A stretch of 64,000 nt of DNA from Brevundimonas sp. GTDB taxonomy: Bacteria > Pseudomonadota > Alphaproteobacteria > Caulobacterales > Caulobacteraceae. Location: positions 1 to 64,000 of the forward strand of contig NZ_JAIXTC010000015.1 of the NCBI RefSeq assembly GCF_027484365.1. The letters are read 5' to 3'. A program made the translations under genes and the position numbers. Positions 26,294 to 35,075 of this stretch are shown here, piece after piece (positions within the stretch are counted from its first letter, which is position 1; every line of letters begins with the position of its first letter). Under the pieces are notes generated by a model, which saw nothing but the letters and a program-made list of their open reading frames with translations, did not search any database and was not told the DNA's origin.

Positions 26294-26833
26294 TTAGCCG
26301 CAGAAGACCAGCCGGCCCGAATACGCGCGATAATAGCCGCTGACCGGATCGTAGGAACGATAGCGCGAGGCGCAGTACGACTGGCGGCCTTGATCGCGGC
26401 CGTTCGAATAGCCGCCGCCATAGTATGCGCCGACCTGCCCGCCGTAGCCCGAGCCGGGATAGACCTGATCCGGGCGGCCGTAGGCGCCATAGTACTGTGT
26501 GCCCTGATTGTAGGGCTGGTAGGTGTAGCCGCCGCCGTCGTGCTCGCGCCCATAACGGCTGTAGCGGGGGTTCGACGTGTAGGAGCGCACAGGCCGCTGA
26601 TCGCGCCAGCGGGCGTTGCAGTCGTCGCGCGCCCGGTCCCAATAGGCGTCGCAGCGATAGTCGCCGGGGCGGTCCTGCTGGCCGTTGTAGTCGTTGCCGT
26701 AGCGGCCGTAGCTCGAATACGACCGGGCCTGATCCGGATAGCTCCAGCTCTGGGCAGCGGCCGGGGCGGCGGCCGGAAGCGCGACCGAGGCGGTCAGGAG
26801 GGCGGCGGCTACGGCTGCGGCTTTCATGGTCAA
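26294..26833 (-). CDS. Secreted BA14K-like Tyr/Gly-rich protein
   Basis: The 179-residue protein has a Sec signal peptide (MTMKAAAVAAALLTASVALP, cleaved after AAAQS near residue 28). A low-complexity Tyr/Gly/Arg-rich region follows, and the C-terminal motif YCASRYRSYDPVSGYYRAYSG with a final Cys resembles the BA14K (lectin-like) family of alphaproteobacteria. The four Cys are likely disulfide-bonded in the periplasm. An internal ATG at 26827 could also be the start. Function is unknown. Confidence 0.7.
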   Translation of the reverse strand: MTMKAAAVAAALLTASVALPAAAPAAAQSWSYPDQARSYSSYGRYGNDYNGQQDRPGDYRCDAYWDRARDDCNARWRDQRPVRSYTSNPRYSRYGREHDGGGYTYQPYNQGTQYYGAYGRPDQVYPGSGYGGQVGAYYGGGYSNGRDQGRQSYCASRYRSYDPVSGYYRAYSGRLVFCG

Positions 26834-26884
26834 GGCCTCAGGCTGTGCGGGCCATGCCCGCCGGTGGATCGGGGGGTAAGCCTT

Positions 26885-27400
26885 TTACAGGGTGACGTTG
26901 GCGGTCGTGCCGGCGCGGGTGATGACGTGGCGCATCAGAACGATGCGGTCGCCGCCGGCGCTGACCGGGGTGATCAGGAACCAGCCGCCGTCGGGCAGGC
27001 CGTCGAAGCGGAAGCGGCCGTCCTGGCAGGTCGCCGAGCGGACGTAGGAGCGATAGTCGGCATTGGGATCGGGCACGGTACGGGCGCGCACCACGGCCTC
27101 GGGGATCGCGGCCTGGTCGGTCGAACCGTAGAGGGTCTGGACCCGCGCGCGGGTGTAGGGGGTGTCCGGCGTCAGGGCGACGGAGCCGGTGCAGGCGAAG
27201 CTCTGGCCGTCGCGACCGAATGCGACGCGACCGTCGATGCCCGCCGTACCCGTGAGGACCGACCAGCCGAAATCGGCGGCGGTGAAGGCGGCGGGCGGAG
27301 CCGGCGTATAGCCGGACGGGCCGGGAGCGGAGGCGCAGGCGACCAGGGTCGCAGCAAGCGCGGCCGTGGCGACGAGGGTGGAAGCGAGGCGTATCGACAT
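26885..27400 (-). CDS. Putative lipoprotein, unknown function
   Basis: The 171-residue protein has a lipoprotein signal (LAATLVACAS; lipidated Cys about residue 22). The mature part has a pattern seen in Caulobacterales carboxypeptidase-regulatory-like proteins: FACTGSVALTPDTPYTR, RTVPDPNADYRSYVRSA and DGRFRFDGLPDGGWFLIT. This suggests a beta-sandwich. It is followed on the same strand by the BA14K-like gene. Confidence 0.75.
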   Translation of the reverse strand: MSIRLASTLVATAALAATLVACASAPGPSGYTPAPPAAFTAADFGWSVLTGTAGIDGRVAFGRDGQSFACTGSVALTPDTPYTRARVQTLYGSTDQAAIPEAVVRARTVPDPNADYRSYVRSATCQDGRFRFDGLPDGGWFLITPVSAGGDRIVLMRHVITRAGTTANVTL

Positions 27401-27571
27401 CGGAGTTCTCTCGGACAGGCACGCGACGTGGCCCCGAGGGGCCAGGCCACATGACGCCTAACGCAGGCGTAAGGTCAAGGTTGCGAGACCTGACGACGGG
27501 CGCCACAAGTCCCGGATAACTGAGCGACCGGCCGGTTCGGACCGGGCGCCGATCCGGTCTACAGGGACCCC

Positions 27572-28774
27572 ATGACAGTCGTATTCGCAGATATCCAGGC
27601 GGCGCAGGCGCGCATCAGGGGCCAGGTCGATCGAACCCCCGTGCGGCATTCCCGACGGTTGTCGCAGCTGACCGGGGCCGAGGTCTGGGTCAAGTACGAC
27701 AACCTCCACTTCACCGGCAGCTTCAAGGAGCGCGGGGCCCTGAACCGGCTGCTGTCGCTGACGCCGGAGGAGATGAAGCGCGGCGTGGTGGCGGCGTCGG
27801 CCGGAAACCATGCCCAGGCCCTGGCCTATCACGGCGGACGGCTGGGCGTGCCCGTGACCATCGTCATGCCCGAGGGGACGCCCTTCACCAAGATCGACGG
27901 CACACGCAGCCACGGCGCCAACGTCGTCATCAAGGGCGCCGACTTCACCGGCTCGACCGAGGAGGCGCATCGTCTGAGGGACGAGGAGGGATTCGTCTTC
28001 ATCTCCGCCTTCGACGACGAGGGGATCGTCACCGGTCAGGGCGTCTGCGCCATCGAGTTTCTCGAGGATGCGCCGGATCTCGACGCCCTGATCATCCCCA
28101 TCGGCGGCGGCGGGCTGATCGCCGGCTGTTCGATCGCGGCCAAAGCGATGAAGCCGGACATCCGCATCTTCGGCGTCGAGGCGGCCATGTATCCCTCGTT
28201 CAGCGCGCGGAGGAAGGGCGAGACGCCGAAATGCGGCGGGGCGACGATCGCCGAGGGTATCGCGATCAAGGCGGTCGGCGACATTCCGTTCGCGCTCGCG
28301 GACCCGCTGGTCGAGGAGGTGCTGGTCGTCGACGAGGAGGATTTCGAAAAGGCCGTGGCCCTGTTCGCGACCCTGGAAAAGACGGTGGCCGAAGGCGCCG
28401 GGGCCGGCGGGCTGGCGGCCCTTCTCCGCTACCCCGAAAGGTTCCGGGGGAAGAAGGTCGGACTGGTCCTGTGCGGCGGGAATATCGACGCGCGCATGCT
28501 GGCCGTGGTGCTGAACCGCGAGATGGTCCGTGAACGGAGGCTTATCGTCTACCGGATCCTCGGCGACGACCGGCCGGGCATGCTGTCGTCCATGGCGGCC
28601 GTGATCGGGGGTCTGGGCGGCAACATCATCGACGTCGTGCACAACCGTCTGGCGCTGGACGTTCCGGCCAAGGGGGCGGAGTTCGACATCATGGTCGAAA
28701 CGCGCGATAGCGCCCATTCCGACGCGATCGGACAGGCTTTGAAGGACAAGGGTTATGCGCTTCGGATGGGTTAG
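27572..28774 (+). CDS. Threonine ammonia-lyase with ACT domain
   Basis: The 400-residue PLP enzyme deaminates threonine to 2-oxobutanoate, the first step toward isoleucine, or for catabolism. It has the PLP-lysine motif in FTGSFKERGALNRL, SAGNHAQALAYHG, the glycine loop IPIGGGGLIAG, and VLCGGNID near the end of the fold II catalytic domain (about 1-320). A single C-terminal ACT domain (YRILGDDRPGMLSSMAAVIG) may bind an effector. The length matches the short ACT-containing form rather than long IlvA. AGGG lies before the ATG. It overlaps the FKBP gene by 20 bp. Confidence 0.94.
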   Translation: MTVVFADIQAAQARIRGQVDRTPVRHSRRLSQLTGAEVWVKYDNLHFTGSFKERGALNRLLSLTPEEMKRGVVAASAGNHAQALAYHGGRLGVPVTIVMPEGTPFTKIDGTRSHGANVVIKGADFTGSTEEAHRLRDEEGFVFISAFDDEGIVTGQGVCAIEFLEDAPDLDALIIPIGGGGLIAGCSIAAKAMKPDIRIFGVEAAMYPSFSARRKGETPKCGGATIAEGIAIKAVGDIPFALADPLVEEVLVVDEEDFEKAVALFATLEKTVAEGAGAGGLAALLRYPERFRGKKVGLVLCGGNIDARMLAVVLNREMVRERRLIVYRILGDDRPGMLSSMAAVIGGLGGNIIDVVHNRLALDVPAKGAEFDIMVETRDSAHSDAIGQALKDKGYALRMG

Positions 28775-29279
28775 CGTCGCCGCCATCGGCGTTCTCGCAC
28801 TGGCCGGCTGCAACCGCGACGCAGCGGGCGGCGCCGACCTGGAAGCCAATGCCAGGGCCGCCGCCTTCTTCATGGAGTCCAACGCCAAGGCGGACGGGAT
28901 CCAGACCCTGCCCTCGGGCCTGCAATACAAGGTGGTGCAGTCGGGGCCGTCGGGCGCGGCGACGCCGGACCGGAACGACCTGGTGCGGGTCGACTACGAG
29001 GGCGCCCTGACCGACGGGTCGGTGTTCGATTCATCCTTCTCGCGCGGCCAGCCCTATGTGACCACGGCCGAACAGGTCGTGCCCGGCTGGACCGAGGCCC
29101 TGCAGCGGATGAAGGTCGGCGACGAGTGGATGCTCTATGTGCCGCCGGCCCTGGGCTATGGCGAGCGCGGCCAGGGGGCGGACATTCCGCCGAACTCGGT
29201 GCTGGTGTTCCGGATCAAGCTGCTGGACGTGGCCCCGGTGCCGGGCGGCGGACGGGGCGTCGGGCTGGCGCAGGGGTGA
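28755..29279 (+). CDS. FKBP-type peptidyl-prolyl isomerase lipoprotein
   Basis: The 174-residue protein has a lipoprotein signal (VLALAGCN, lipidated Cys about 19) and a short helical linker. It then has an FKBP domain (about 50-160) with QYKVVQSG, VRVDYEGALTDGSVFDSSF, VVPGWTEALQRMKVGDEW, YVPPALGYGERG and IPPNSVLVFRIKLLDV. It catalyses cis-trans proline isomerisation, helping proteins fold in the envelope. The start lies within the 3' end of the threonine ammonia-lyase gene, so translation may be coupled. Repeat copy B begins 6 nt after its stop. Confidence 0.95.
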   Translation: MRFGWVSVAAIGVLALAGCNRDAAGGADLEANARAAAFFMESNAKADGIQTLPSGLQYKVVQSGPSGAATPDRNDLVRVDYEGALTDGSVFDSSFSRGQPYVTTAEQVVPGWTEALQRMKVGDEWMLYVPPALGYGERGQGADIPPNSVLVFRIKLLDVAPVPGGGRGVGLAQG

Positions 29280-29285
29280 TGGAGT

Positions 29286-29445
29286 CCTTCTCCCCTTGCG
29301 GGAGAAGGTGGCAGCCGAAGGCTGACGGATGAGGGGTCGCGCCGGCGGTTGGAGTTGACGTGATTGGACGCCGACGTTTGACATCGGCGTGACCCCTCAT
29401 CCGACCTCGCTTCGCTCGGCCACCTTCTCCCGCAAGGGGAGAAGG
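29286..29445. repeat. Full-length palindromic element, copy B
   Basis: A 160-bp element with both outer hairpins, inner GATGAGGGGT/ACCCCTCATC arms and the core GCCGGCGGTTGGAGT. It lies between convergent genes; its right arm encodes the last 15 residues and stop codon of QueG. Confidence 0.85.
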
Positions 29446-30548
29446 GCCCACTCACTCTGAACGCCTTCGTCGGTCTCCGCGGCAAGCTTCGCATCCCGCA
29501 ACCCCGCGAACGCCTCCGCCCCCATCAGCCGTGACAGCGCCCACACGGCCGCGCCACGGACCAACGGCGACGCGTCGTCCAGCAGCCGTTCCGCGCTCGC
29601 GACCAGCCGAGGATCGCCGCTGTTGCCGATCGCATAGAGGACGTTCCGCACGAACCGGTCGCGACCGATGCGCTTGATCGGGCTTTTCGAGAACAGGATG
29701 CGGAAGGTCGGGTCGTCGAGCGCGGCGAGGTCGGCGAGGCGGGGGCCGACGGAGATGTCGCGAGCGGCCAGCCGGGTCTCGCGCGACGCCTGCGCGAACT
29801 TGTTCCACGGACAGACGGCCAGACAGTCGTCGCAGCCGTAGATCCGCGACCCGGTCAGGGCGCGGAACTCCACCGGCCAGGGTCCGGCATGCTCGATGGT
29901 CAGATAGGACAGGCAGCGGCGTGCATCGAGCTGGAACGGCGCGGGGAAGGCGTTCGTCGGACAGGCGTCGAGACAGGCGGTGCAGGAGCCGCAATGTTCG
30001 GTCTCGGCCGGGTCGGGCTCGATCTCTGCGGCCGTCAGGATGACGCCCAGGAACAGCCAGTTGCCCTGGTCGCGGCTCAGCAGATTGGTGTGCTTGCCCT
30101 GCCAGCCGAGGCCCGCACGCTGGGCCAGGGGCTTTTCCATCAGGGGGGCTGTGTCGACGAAGACCTTGACCTCGGCGTCAAGGCGTGAAGCCAGCTGGCC
30201 AGCCAGGGTCTTCAACCGGCCCTTGATGACCTCGTGATAGTCGTCGCCGCGGGCGTAGACCGAGATGTAGCCGGCGCTGCGGTCGGCCATCTCCGGCAGG
30301 GGATCGGACGCGGGGCCGTAGTTCATGCCGAGCACGACGGCGGTGCGGGCGCCGTCCCACATGGCCGTCGGATGGGCGCGGCGTTCGAGGGTGGTCTCCA
30401 TCCAGCCCATCTCGCCGTGACGGCCGGCTTCGACGAAATGCTGCAGCCGTTCGCCGGCGGACCAGGGCTCCGACGCCGACGCGAACCGGCAGACGTCGAA
30501 CCCGAGTTCGGCGGCACTGACGCGGAGGGTGTCGCGGAGGTCGGACAT
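29397..30548 (-). CDS. queG: Epoxyqueuosine reductase
   Basis: The 383-residue cobalamin- and [4Fe-4S]-dependent enzyme performs the last step of queuosine tRNA modification. It has EMGWMETTLERRAHP, VFVDTAPLMEKPLAQRAGLGWQGKHTNL (read in parts), and two ferredoxin-like clusters, CGSCTACLDACPTNAF and CDDCLAVCPWNKFA. A C-terminal HEAT-like region (RLVASAERLLDDASPLVRGA) follows. The last 15 residues, LLPLREKVAERSEVG, are encoded by the arm of repeat copy B, which also gives the stop codon. The native C-terminus has thus been replaced or extended. Function should survive since the tail is outside the core. Confidence 0.95.
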   Translation of the reverse strand: MSDLRDTLRVSAAELGFDVCRFASASEPWSAGERLQHFVEAGRHGEMGWMETTLERRAHPTAMWDGARTAVVLGMNYGPASDPLPEMADRSAGYISVYARGDDYHEVIKGRLKTLAGQLASRLDAEVKVFVDTAPLMEKPLAQRAGLGWQGKHTNLLSRDQGNWLFLGVILTAAEIEPDPAETEHCGSCTACLDACPTNAFPAPFQLDARRCLSYLTIEHAGPWPVEFRALTGSRIYGCDDCLAVCPWNKFAQASRETRLAARDISVGPRLADLAALDDPTFRILFSKSPIKRIGRDRFVRNVLYAIGNSGDPRLVASAERLLDDASPLVRGAAVWALSRLMGAEAFAGLRDAKLAAETDEGVQSEWALLPLREKVAERSEVG

Positions 30549-30565
30549 GGGTCGCTTATGGCATC

Positions 30566-30751
30566 CCTTCTCCCCTTGCGGGAGAAGGTGGCAGCCGAAG
30601 GCTGACGGATGAGGGGTTGTGCCGGCGGTTGGAGTCTGGATCAGCAGCGCCGACCTTCGACGTCAGCGTGACCCCTCATCCGACCTCGCTTCGCTCGGCC
30701 ACCCCTCCTCGGATCGCATGCGATCCTTCGTCGACCCGCAAGGGGAGAAGG
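30566..30751. repeat. Full-length palindromic element, copy C
   Basis: A 186-bp copy with the same arms and the core GCCGGCGGTTGGAGT. Its right hairpin is interrupted by a separate 16-bp palindrome GGATCGCATGCGATCC (30713-30728), adding about 26 bp. It lies 8 nt past the stop of the downstream GST gene on the minus strand. Confidence 0.8.
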
Positions 30752-30759
30752 AAGGATCG

Positions 30760-31431
30760 CTAAAAATCCAGATCCGCGTAGTGCGGTGCAGGGGCCAGGC
30801 CCTGGAAGCGGTCGGCCAGCAGGGGCCGGAAACAGGGGCGGGACTTGATCTTCATGTACCAGGTCTTCAGCCCCGGCCAGTTGGCCCAGGCGACCTCGCC
30901 GAAATAGTCGAGCGTCGACAGATGGGCGGCGGCGACGATGTCGGCCTGGGACAGACGTCGCCCGGCGAACCAGTCGCGGCGGGACAGCAGGGCGTCGAAG
31001 ATGGCGAGATGGTGCTTCAGCGCCTCGCGCCCCTCGCGCAGCATCCGGGCCTCGGGCGGACCGAGGCGGAGGAGGGGCTTTTCCATCCGCTCATGCAGCA
31101 GGACGGCGTTGACCTCGTCGGTGAAACGGCGGTCGAACCAGGCGGTCAGACGGCGCGCCTCGGCGCGTTCGGCGGCGTCGGACGGCATCAGGAGCGGCGT
31201 CTTCTGGGCGTCCTCGATCCAGCCGAGAATGGCCCCCGCCTCGCACAGGGTCAGGCCCTCGACCTGGAGCACGGGCGGCATGCCCGACGGGTTCAGATCG
31301 CTGACGGGACAGTCGTCCTCCCATGGACGCACCAGAACCTCGGTCCATTCGATGCGCGCCTCGCCCAGGGCCAGACGCGCGGTCCGGCTGCCAGGATCAA
31401 AGGGGAAATGGAACAGGACGTTCGCCGACAT
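30760..31431 (-). CDS. Glutathione S-transferase family protein
   Basis: The 223-residue GST fold has an N-terminal thioredoxin-like half (FHFPFDPGSRTARLALGEA, then NPSGMPPVLQVEGLTLCEAGAI with cis-Pro and the gamma-Glu binding E). The C-terminal helical half contains LSQADIVAAAHLSTLDYFG with the N-capping Asp. ATG 31431 follows AGGACGG. It could conjugate glutathione or act as a stringent-response-type adaptor; the substrate is unknown. Confidence 0.9.
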   Translation of the reverse strand: MSANVLFHFPFDPGSRTARLALGEARIEWTEVLVRPWEDDCPVSDLNPSGMPPVLQVEGLTLCEAGAILGWIEDAQKTPLLMPSDAAERAEARRLTAWFDRRFTDEVNAVLLHERMEKPLLRLGPPEARMLREGREALKHHLAIFDALLSRRDWFAGRRLSQADIVAAAHLSTLDYFGEVAWANWPGLKTWYMKIKSRPCFRPLLADRFQGLAPAPHYADLDF

Positions 31432-31467
31432 GCGACCGTCCTGCACCTGTGGCCGTTAAAGGCTCGT

Positions 31468-32436
31468 TTACGTTGAAGGCGAAACGGGGACCGCAGGTGC
31501 GACCGGACCGTGCGGGTCGGCGTGGATCAGGACGTCCGCGCCGGGGAAGGCGGCCGTCACACGGTCCTCGGCGGCGACGACGATGTCGTGCGCGGCCTCG
31601 AACGACAGGGTGCGGTCGAGGTCGATGTGCATCTGGACCATCAACCGGTCGCCCGATAGCCGGGTGCGCAGCTGGTGCACGCCGCTGACCCGGGGGTCGG
31701 AAAGGACGGCATTGGTCAGGGCGACGCGGTCAGCGTCCGACGCCTCCCGGTCCAGCAACTGGTCGGCGGCGCCCTTGAGTACGCCGAAGGCGCCCCAGAA
31801 CAGCCAGACGGCGACCACGAGACCGGCGGCGGCGTCGAGGCCGGGGGCCGCCAGCCAGGCGCCGGACACGACCCCGATCAGGACGACGACGCTCGACGCC
31901 AGATCGGCGGCGTAGTGGGCGCGGTCGGCCGAGACGGCAATGGAGCCCGAGGCCTTCAGCGATCGGGTCTGGAGCCAGACCAGGAGGCCGGTCAGCAGGA
32001 TGGAGACGAGGACGACGCCGACGGCCCAGGACCCGCCGACGACCGGACGGGGGTCGAACATCCGCTGGAGCGCCTCCCAGCCGATGAAGACGGCGGAGGC
32101 GAACACCAGTCCGGCCTGGACCAGGGCGGCCACGGCCTCGCCCTTGCCGTGGCCGAAGCGGTGGTCGGCATCGGCGGGGGCGGCGGCCCAGCGCACGGCA
32201 AGGAAGGTGGCCAGGGAGGCGATCAGATCGAGCGAGGAATCGGCAAGGGAGGCGAGGATGGACACGGACCCGGAAGCGCCCAGCGCGAAGGCCTTCATCG
32301 CGATCAGCAGCACCGCGACCCCGACCGACAGGCCGGTGATCTGACGCGTCGAAAGGGTGGCGGCTGAGCCCCAGGGACCTGGGTTGGGACCGGATTTCGG
32401 ATCGGGCGCGGGCGAAGGCGTGACGGGAGCGGTCAT
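31468..32436 (-). CDS. Cation diffusion facilitator (FieF-like)
   Basis: A 322-residue CDF transporter of the FieF/YiiP type exporting Fe(II), Zn(II) or similar. Six transmembrane helices carry ASLADSSLDL in helix 2 (D-x-x-x-D site) and DRAHYAADLASSV in helix 5 (H-x-x-x-D). The C-terminal cytoplasmic domain has VHQLRTRLSGDRLMVQMHIDLD and a final HADPHG. It lacks the His-rich tail of the other CDF in this window. ATG 32436 follows AAGGG. Confidence 0.93.
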   Translation of the reverse strand: MTAPVTPSPAPDPKSGPNPGPWGSAATLSTRQITGLSVGVAVLLIAMKAFALGASGSVSILASLADSSLDLIASLATFLAVRWAAAPADADHRFGHGKGEAVAALVQAGLVFASAVFIGWEALQRMFDPRPVVGGSWAVGVVLVSILLTGLLVWLQTRSLKASGSIAVSADRAHYAADLASSVVVLIGVVSGAWLAAPGLDAAAGLVVAVWLFWGAFGVLKGAADQLLDREASDADRVALTNAVLSDPRVSGVHQLRTRLSGDRLMVQMHIDLDRTLSFEAAHDIVVAAEDRVTAAFPGADVLIHADPHGPVAPAVPVSPST

Positions 32437-32566
32437 CGATGCCCTTTTCGCTGATCGCCCGTGAGTTGCCAATGGAGGACGGATCAGGAACCGTCGTTAG
32501 GCTTGCGGTCATCAAAGCGCCCCATGGTGAGCGCGGATTAACCTTGACGGGTCGGGACTTGCAGCG

Positions 32567-33751
32567 ATGACGCCAGGCGTTAGCGAGCGGGAAGTGGAGA
32601 CGGCGGATCGATGGATCCCCCGCGCAGAGGTCCTGTCGCTGCTGGGGGTCAAGACCCAGACCCTCTACGCCTATGTCAGCCGGGGGCGGATCACGGCCCG
32701 GCCGGATCCGAACGATCCCCGCCGCAGCCTGTACGCCGCCGCCGATGTGGCCCGGTTGAAGGGGGCGAGCTCGGGTGAGATGCCCGGCGTCGTCGTGCCG
32801 TTCGAGCCGCCGGCGGTAAAGGGCGAGTCCCTGATCCAGTCGAAGGTCAGCCTGATCTCGGACGGGCGGCTCTATTATCGCGGTCGCGACGTGGCCCAGT
32901 GGGCCCAGAATGCGACCCTGGAAGAAACCGCCCGGCTGTTGTGGGGCGCCGGAGAGACGAATCCCTTCGCGGGCCTGGGCGTGCGGGTCGACAGCGCCGG
33001 AGGCGCCTCGCATCGCGCACGGCTGTTCGCGGCCCTGTCACGCCGCGCCGAGGAAGATCCCTCTTCCAGCGGCCGGTCGTCGGAGGCGCTGAACGCCGAG
33101 GCGGCCTCGGTCATGAACGAAGTGGTGGACGCTGTCTCCGGGCCGGGGCCGCGGCTGTTCTTCCATCAGAGACTGGCGCGCGGCTGGAAGATGCTGGAGC
33201 GCGACAGCGTGCATCTGAGACGCGCCCTCGTCCTGGCGGCGGATCTGGAACTGGATCCGGCGGTGCTGGCGACCCGGGCTGCGGCTTCGGGCGGAGCGTC
33301 TCCGGCGGGCGCGGCCTTCGCAGGCCTGGCCACGGTGGCGGGGTCGCCGGGGGCCAGGACCCTGACGCGCGCCATCGCCTATGTGGCCGAGGCGCGCCGC
33401 GACCCTGCGGGTGCGGCCCAGCGCCAGATGGCGCACGAGGGCTCCATTCCCGGCTTCGGCAGCGAGAGCTTCCCGCACGGCGATCCGCGCGTCGAGGCCC
33501 TGCTGGCCCTCGCCGACCTGCCCGCCGACCTGACGGCGGTGATCCGCGAGGCGGAGGCGGCCAGCGGACACCGGACGGGCTTCGCCGGCGCCCTGGCGAT
33601 CATGGCGCGGCGTCTGGACCTGCCGCGCAACGGCGCGTCGGACGTCCTGCTGATCGGGCGGCTGACCGGGCTAATGGCCCATGCACTGGATCAGATCATC
33701 GACGGCTCGCCGATACGGGCGCGGCTGCGCTATGTGGGGCCACGCCCTTGA
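32567..33751 (+). CDS. HTH-fused citrate-synthase-like protein with degenerate active site
   Basis: The 394-residue protein has a MerR-like helix-turn-helix at residues 16-65 (WIPRAEVLSLLGVKTQTLYAYVSRGRI). It then has a citrate synthase fold: LIQSKVSLISDGRLYYRGRDV, the LELDPAVLATRAAASGGA helix, IPGFGSESFPHGDPR and the C-terminal AHALDQIIDGSPIRARLRYVG with the substrate Arg. The catalytic residues look lost: the HGGAN histidine becomes GSPGAR, the GFGH histidine becomes Ser, and no VDFYSG aspartate is seen. It may be a DNA-binding pseudoenzyme that senses acyl-CoA or citrate. A weakly active enzyme cannot be excluded. Confidence 0.85.
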   Translation: MTPGVSEREVETADRWIPRAEVLSLLGVKTQTLYAYVSRGRITARPDPNDPRRSLYAAADVARLKGASSGEMPGVVVPFEPPAVKGESLIQSKVSLISDGRLYYRGRDVAQWAQNATLEETARLLWGAGETNPFAGLGVRVDSAGGASHRARLFAALSRRAEEDPSSSGRSSEALNAEAASVMNEVVDAVSGPGPRLFFHQRLARGWKMLERDSVHLRRALVLAADLELDPAVLATRAAASGGASPAGAAFAGLATVAGSPGARTLTRAIAYVAEARRDPAGAAQRQMAHEGSIPGFGSESFPHGDPRVEALLALADLPADLTAVIREAEAASGHRTGFAGALAIMARRLDLPRNGASDVLLIGRLTGLMAHALDQIIDGSPIRARLRYVGPRP

Positions 33752-33856
33752 TCGGCTGAAGCCGATCACGAACACACTTTCAAATTGCCGTCCGATCGTA
33801 GATCAGGCTGGGCACCGCAGGGCGAGTGACCCGGGCGCGTAGAGCTGGGGAACTTC

Positions 33857-34666
33857 ATGGCGGACTGGATCGCGGCGATCATCCTGGGGCTGGTCGAGGG
33901 ACTGACGGAGTTCATTCCGGTCTCGTCCACGGGCCATCTGCTGCTGACCAAGAGCCTCCTGGGCCTGCCCAATCAGCCGTGGGACACCTTCATCGTCATG
34001 ATCCAGCTGGGCGCGATCCTGGCCGTGGTCGCCCTCTATTTCGCCCGGCTGTGGAAGGTGCTGACCGGCCTGCCGGGCAGGGATCCGGCCGCGCGCCGGT
34101 TCGCCTACTCGGTCCTGCTGGCCTTCTTTCCCTCAGCGCTGGTCGGTCTTCTGGCCCACGATTTCATCAAGGCGGTGCTGTTCAACCCGACCATCGTCTG
34201 CGTCAGCCTGATCGTCGGCGGTTTCGCCCTGATCGCGCTCGAGCGCTGGGCGCCGCAGCCGAGGGAGCATGACGCCATGGGCTTCTCGCTGAAGACCGCC
34301 CTGGGCGTCGGCCTGTTCCAGTGCCTGTCGATCATTCCCGGCGTCTCGCGCTCGGGCGCCACGATCGTGGGTGGCCTGCTGCTGGGCGTCGACAAGCGGG
34401 CGGCCGCCGAGTTCTCCTTCTTTCTCGCCATCCCGACCATGGTCGGGGCCTTCGCCCTGGACTTCTGGGAGAGCCGGGACTTCCTTGTCGGGGACACCGT
34501 CACCCTGATCGCGATCGGCTTCGTGGTGTCCTTCGTCAGCGGCCTGTTCGTGGTCCGGACCATGCTGGATTTCGTGGCGAAGCACGGCTTCACCCCGTTC
34601 GCCTGGTGGCGGATCGCGGTCGGGGTCATCGGCCTCGGCCTGCTGTACTCGGGCGTGATCGCCTGA
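33857..34666 (+). CDS. uppP: Undecaprenyl-diphosphatase (UppP/BacA)
   Basis: The 269-residue inner-membrane phosphatase recycles undecaprenyl pyrophosphate for cell-wall synthesis. It has the family motif ILGLVEGLTEFIPVSSTGHLLL (read in parts; E and the SSTGH) near residues 8-30 and the second motif IIPGVSRSGATIVGGLLLG (Arg of the active site). About eight hydrophobic helices span the membrane. Length is normal. Resistance to bacitracin when overexpressed is known for the family. Confidence 0.97.
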   Translation: MADWIAAIILGLVEGLTEFIPVSSTGHLLLTKSLLGLPNQPWDTFIVMIQLGAILAVVALYFARLWKVLTGLPGRDPAARRFAYSVLLAFFPSALVGLLAHDFIKAVLFNPTIVCVSLIVGGFALIALERWAPQPREHDAMGFSLKTALGVGLFQCLSIIPGVSRSGATIVGGLLLGVDKRAAAEFSFFLAIPTMVGAFALDFWESRDFLVGDTVTLIAIGFVVSFVSGLFVVRTMLDFVAKHGFTPFAWWRIAVGVIGLGLLYSGVIA

Positions 34667-34705
34667 GGCTTGTCAGCCCGCGTTCGTCGGGTGCAAGCTG
34701 AGGCC

Positions 34706-35026
34706 ATGAGCATCCAGCCCGCTGACGGCGAACGCTTCGCCTCGTTCGAAGCCTTCTATCCGTACTATATCCACGAGCACTCCAATCAGGTCTGCCGGCG
34801 CATCCATATCGTCGGCTCGGCGCTGGTGATCGTGGCGGCGCTGCTGGGTCTGTTCGTCAACGCCTGGTGGTTCGCCGCCATGCCCCTGGTCGGCTACGGT
34901 TTTGCCTGGGTCGGGCATTTCTTCTTCGAGAAGAACCGGCCCGCCACCTTCCAGTATCCGCTGTGGAGTCTGATGGGCGACTGGCGGATGTTCTTCGAGA
35001 CCGTCAGCGGCCGGCGGAAATTCTGA
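34706..35026 (+). CDS. DUF962/Mpo1-like membrane protein
   Basis: The 106-residue protein has the DUF962 pattern: FASFEAFYPYYIHEHSN, then RRIHIVGSALV and GYGFAWVGHFFFEKNRPATF, then PLWSLMGDWRMF. The conserved His residues are shared with yeast Mpo1, an Fe(II)-dependent dioxygenase of 2-hydroxy fatty acids. Two short hydrophobic segments imply a membrane protein. It lies 40 nt after uppP and is probably co-transcribed. Dioxygenase activity is inferred. Confidence 0.88.
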   Translation: MSIQPADGERFASFEAFYPYYIHEHSNQVCRRIHIVGSALVIVAALLGLFVNAWWFAAMPLVGYGFAWVGHFFFEKNRPATFQYPLWSLMGDWRMFFETVSGRRKF

Positions 35027-35075
35027 CGACGAGCGATCACCGTTCCGTCAGTCGACTCGCGCGCCAAGCGAGCGC

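Noticed and set aside
31456..31470. TTAA-N7-TTTA resembling a CtrA box
   Set aside because: One mismatch to the palindrome, overlaps the stop codon of the FieF-like gene, and lies outside any likely promoter.
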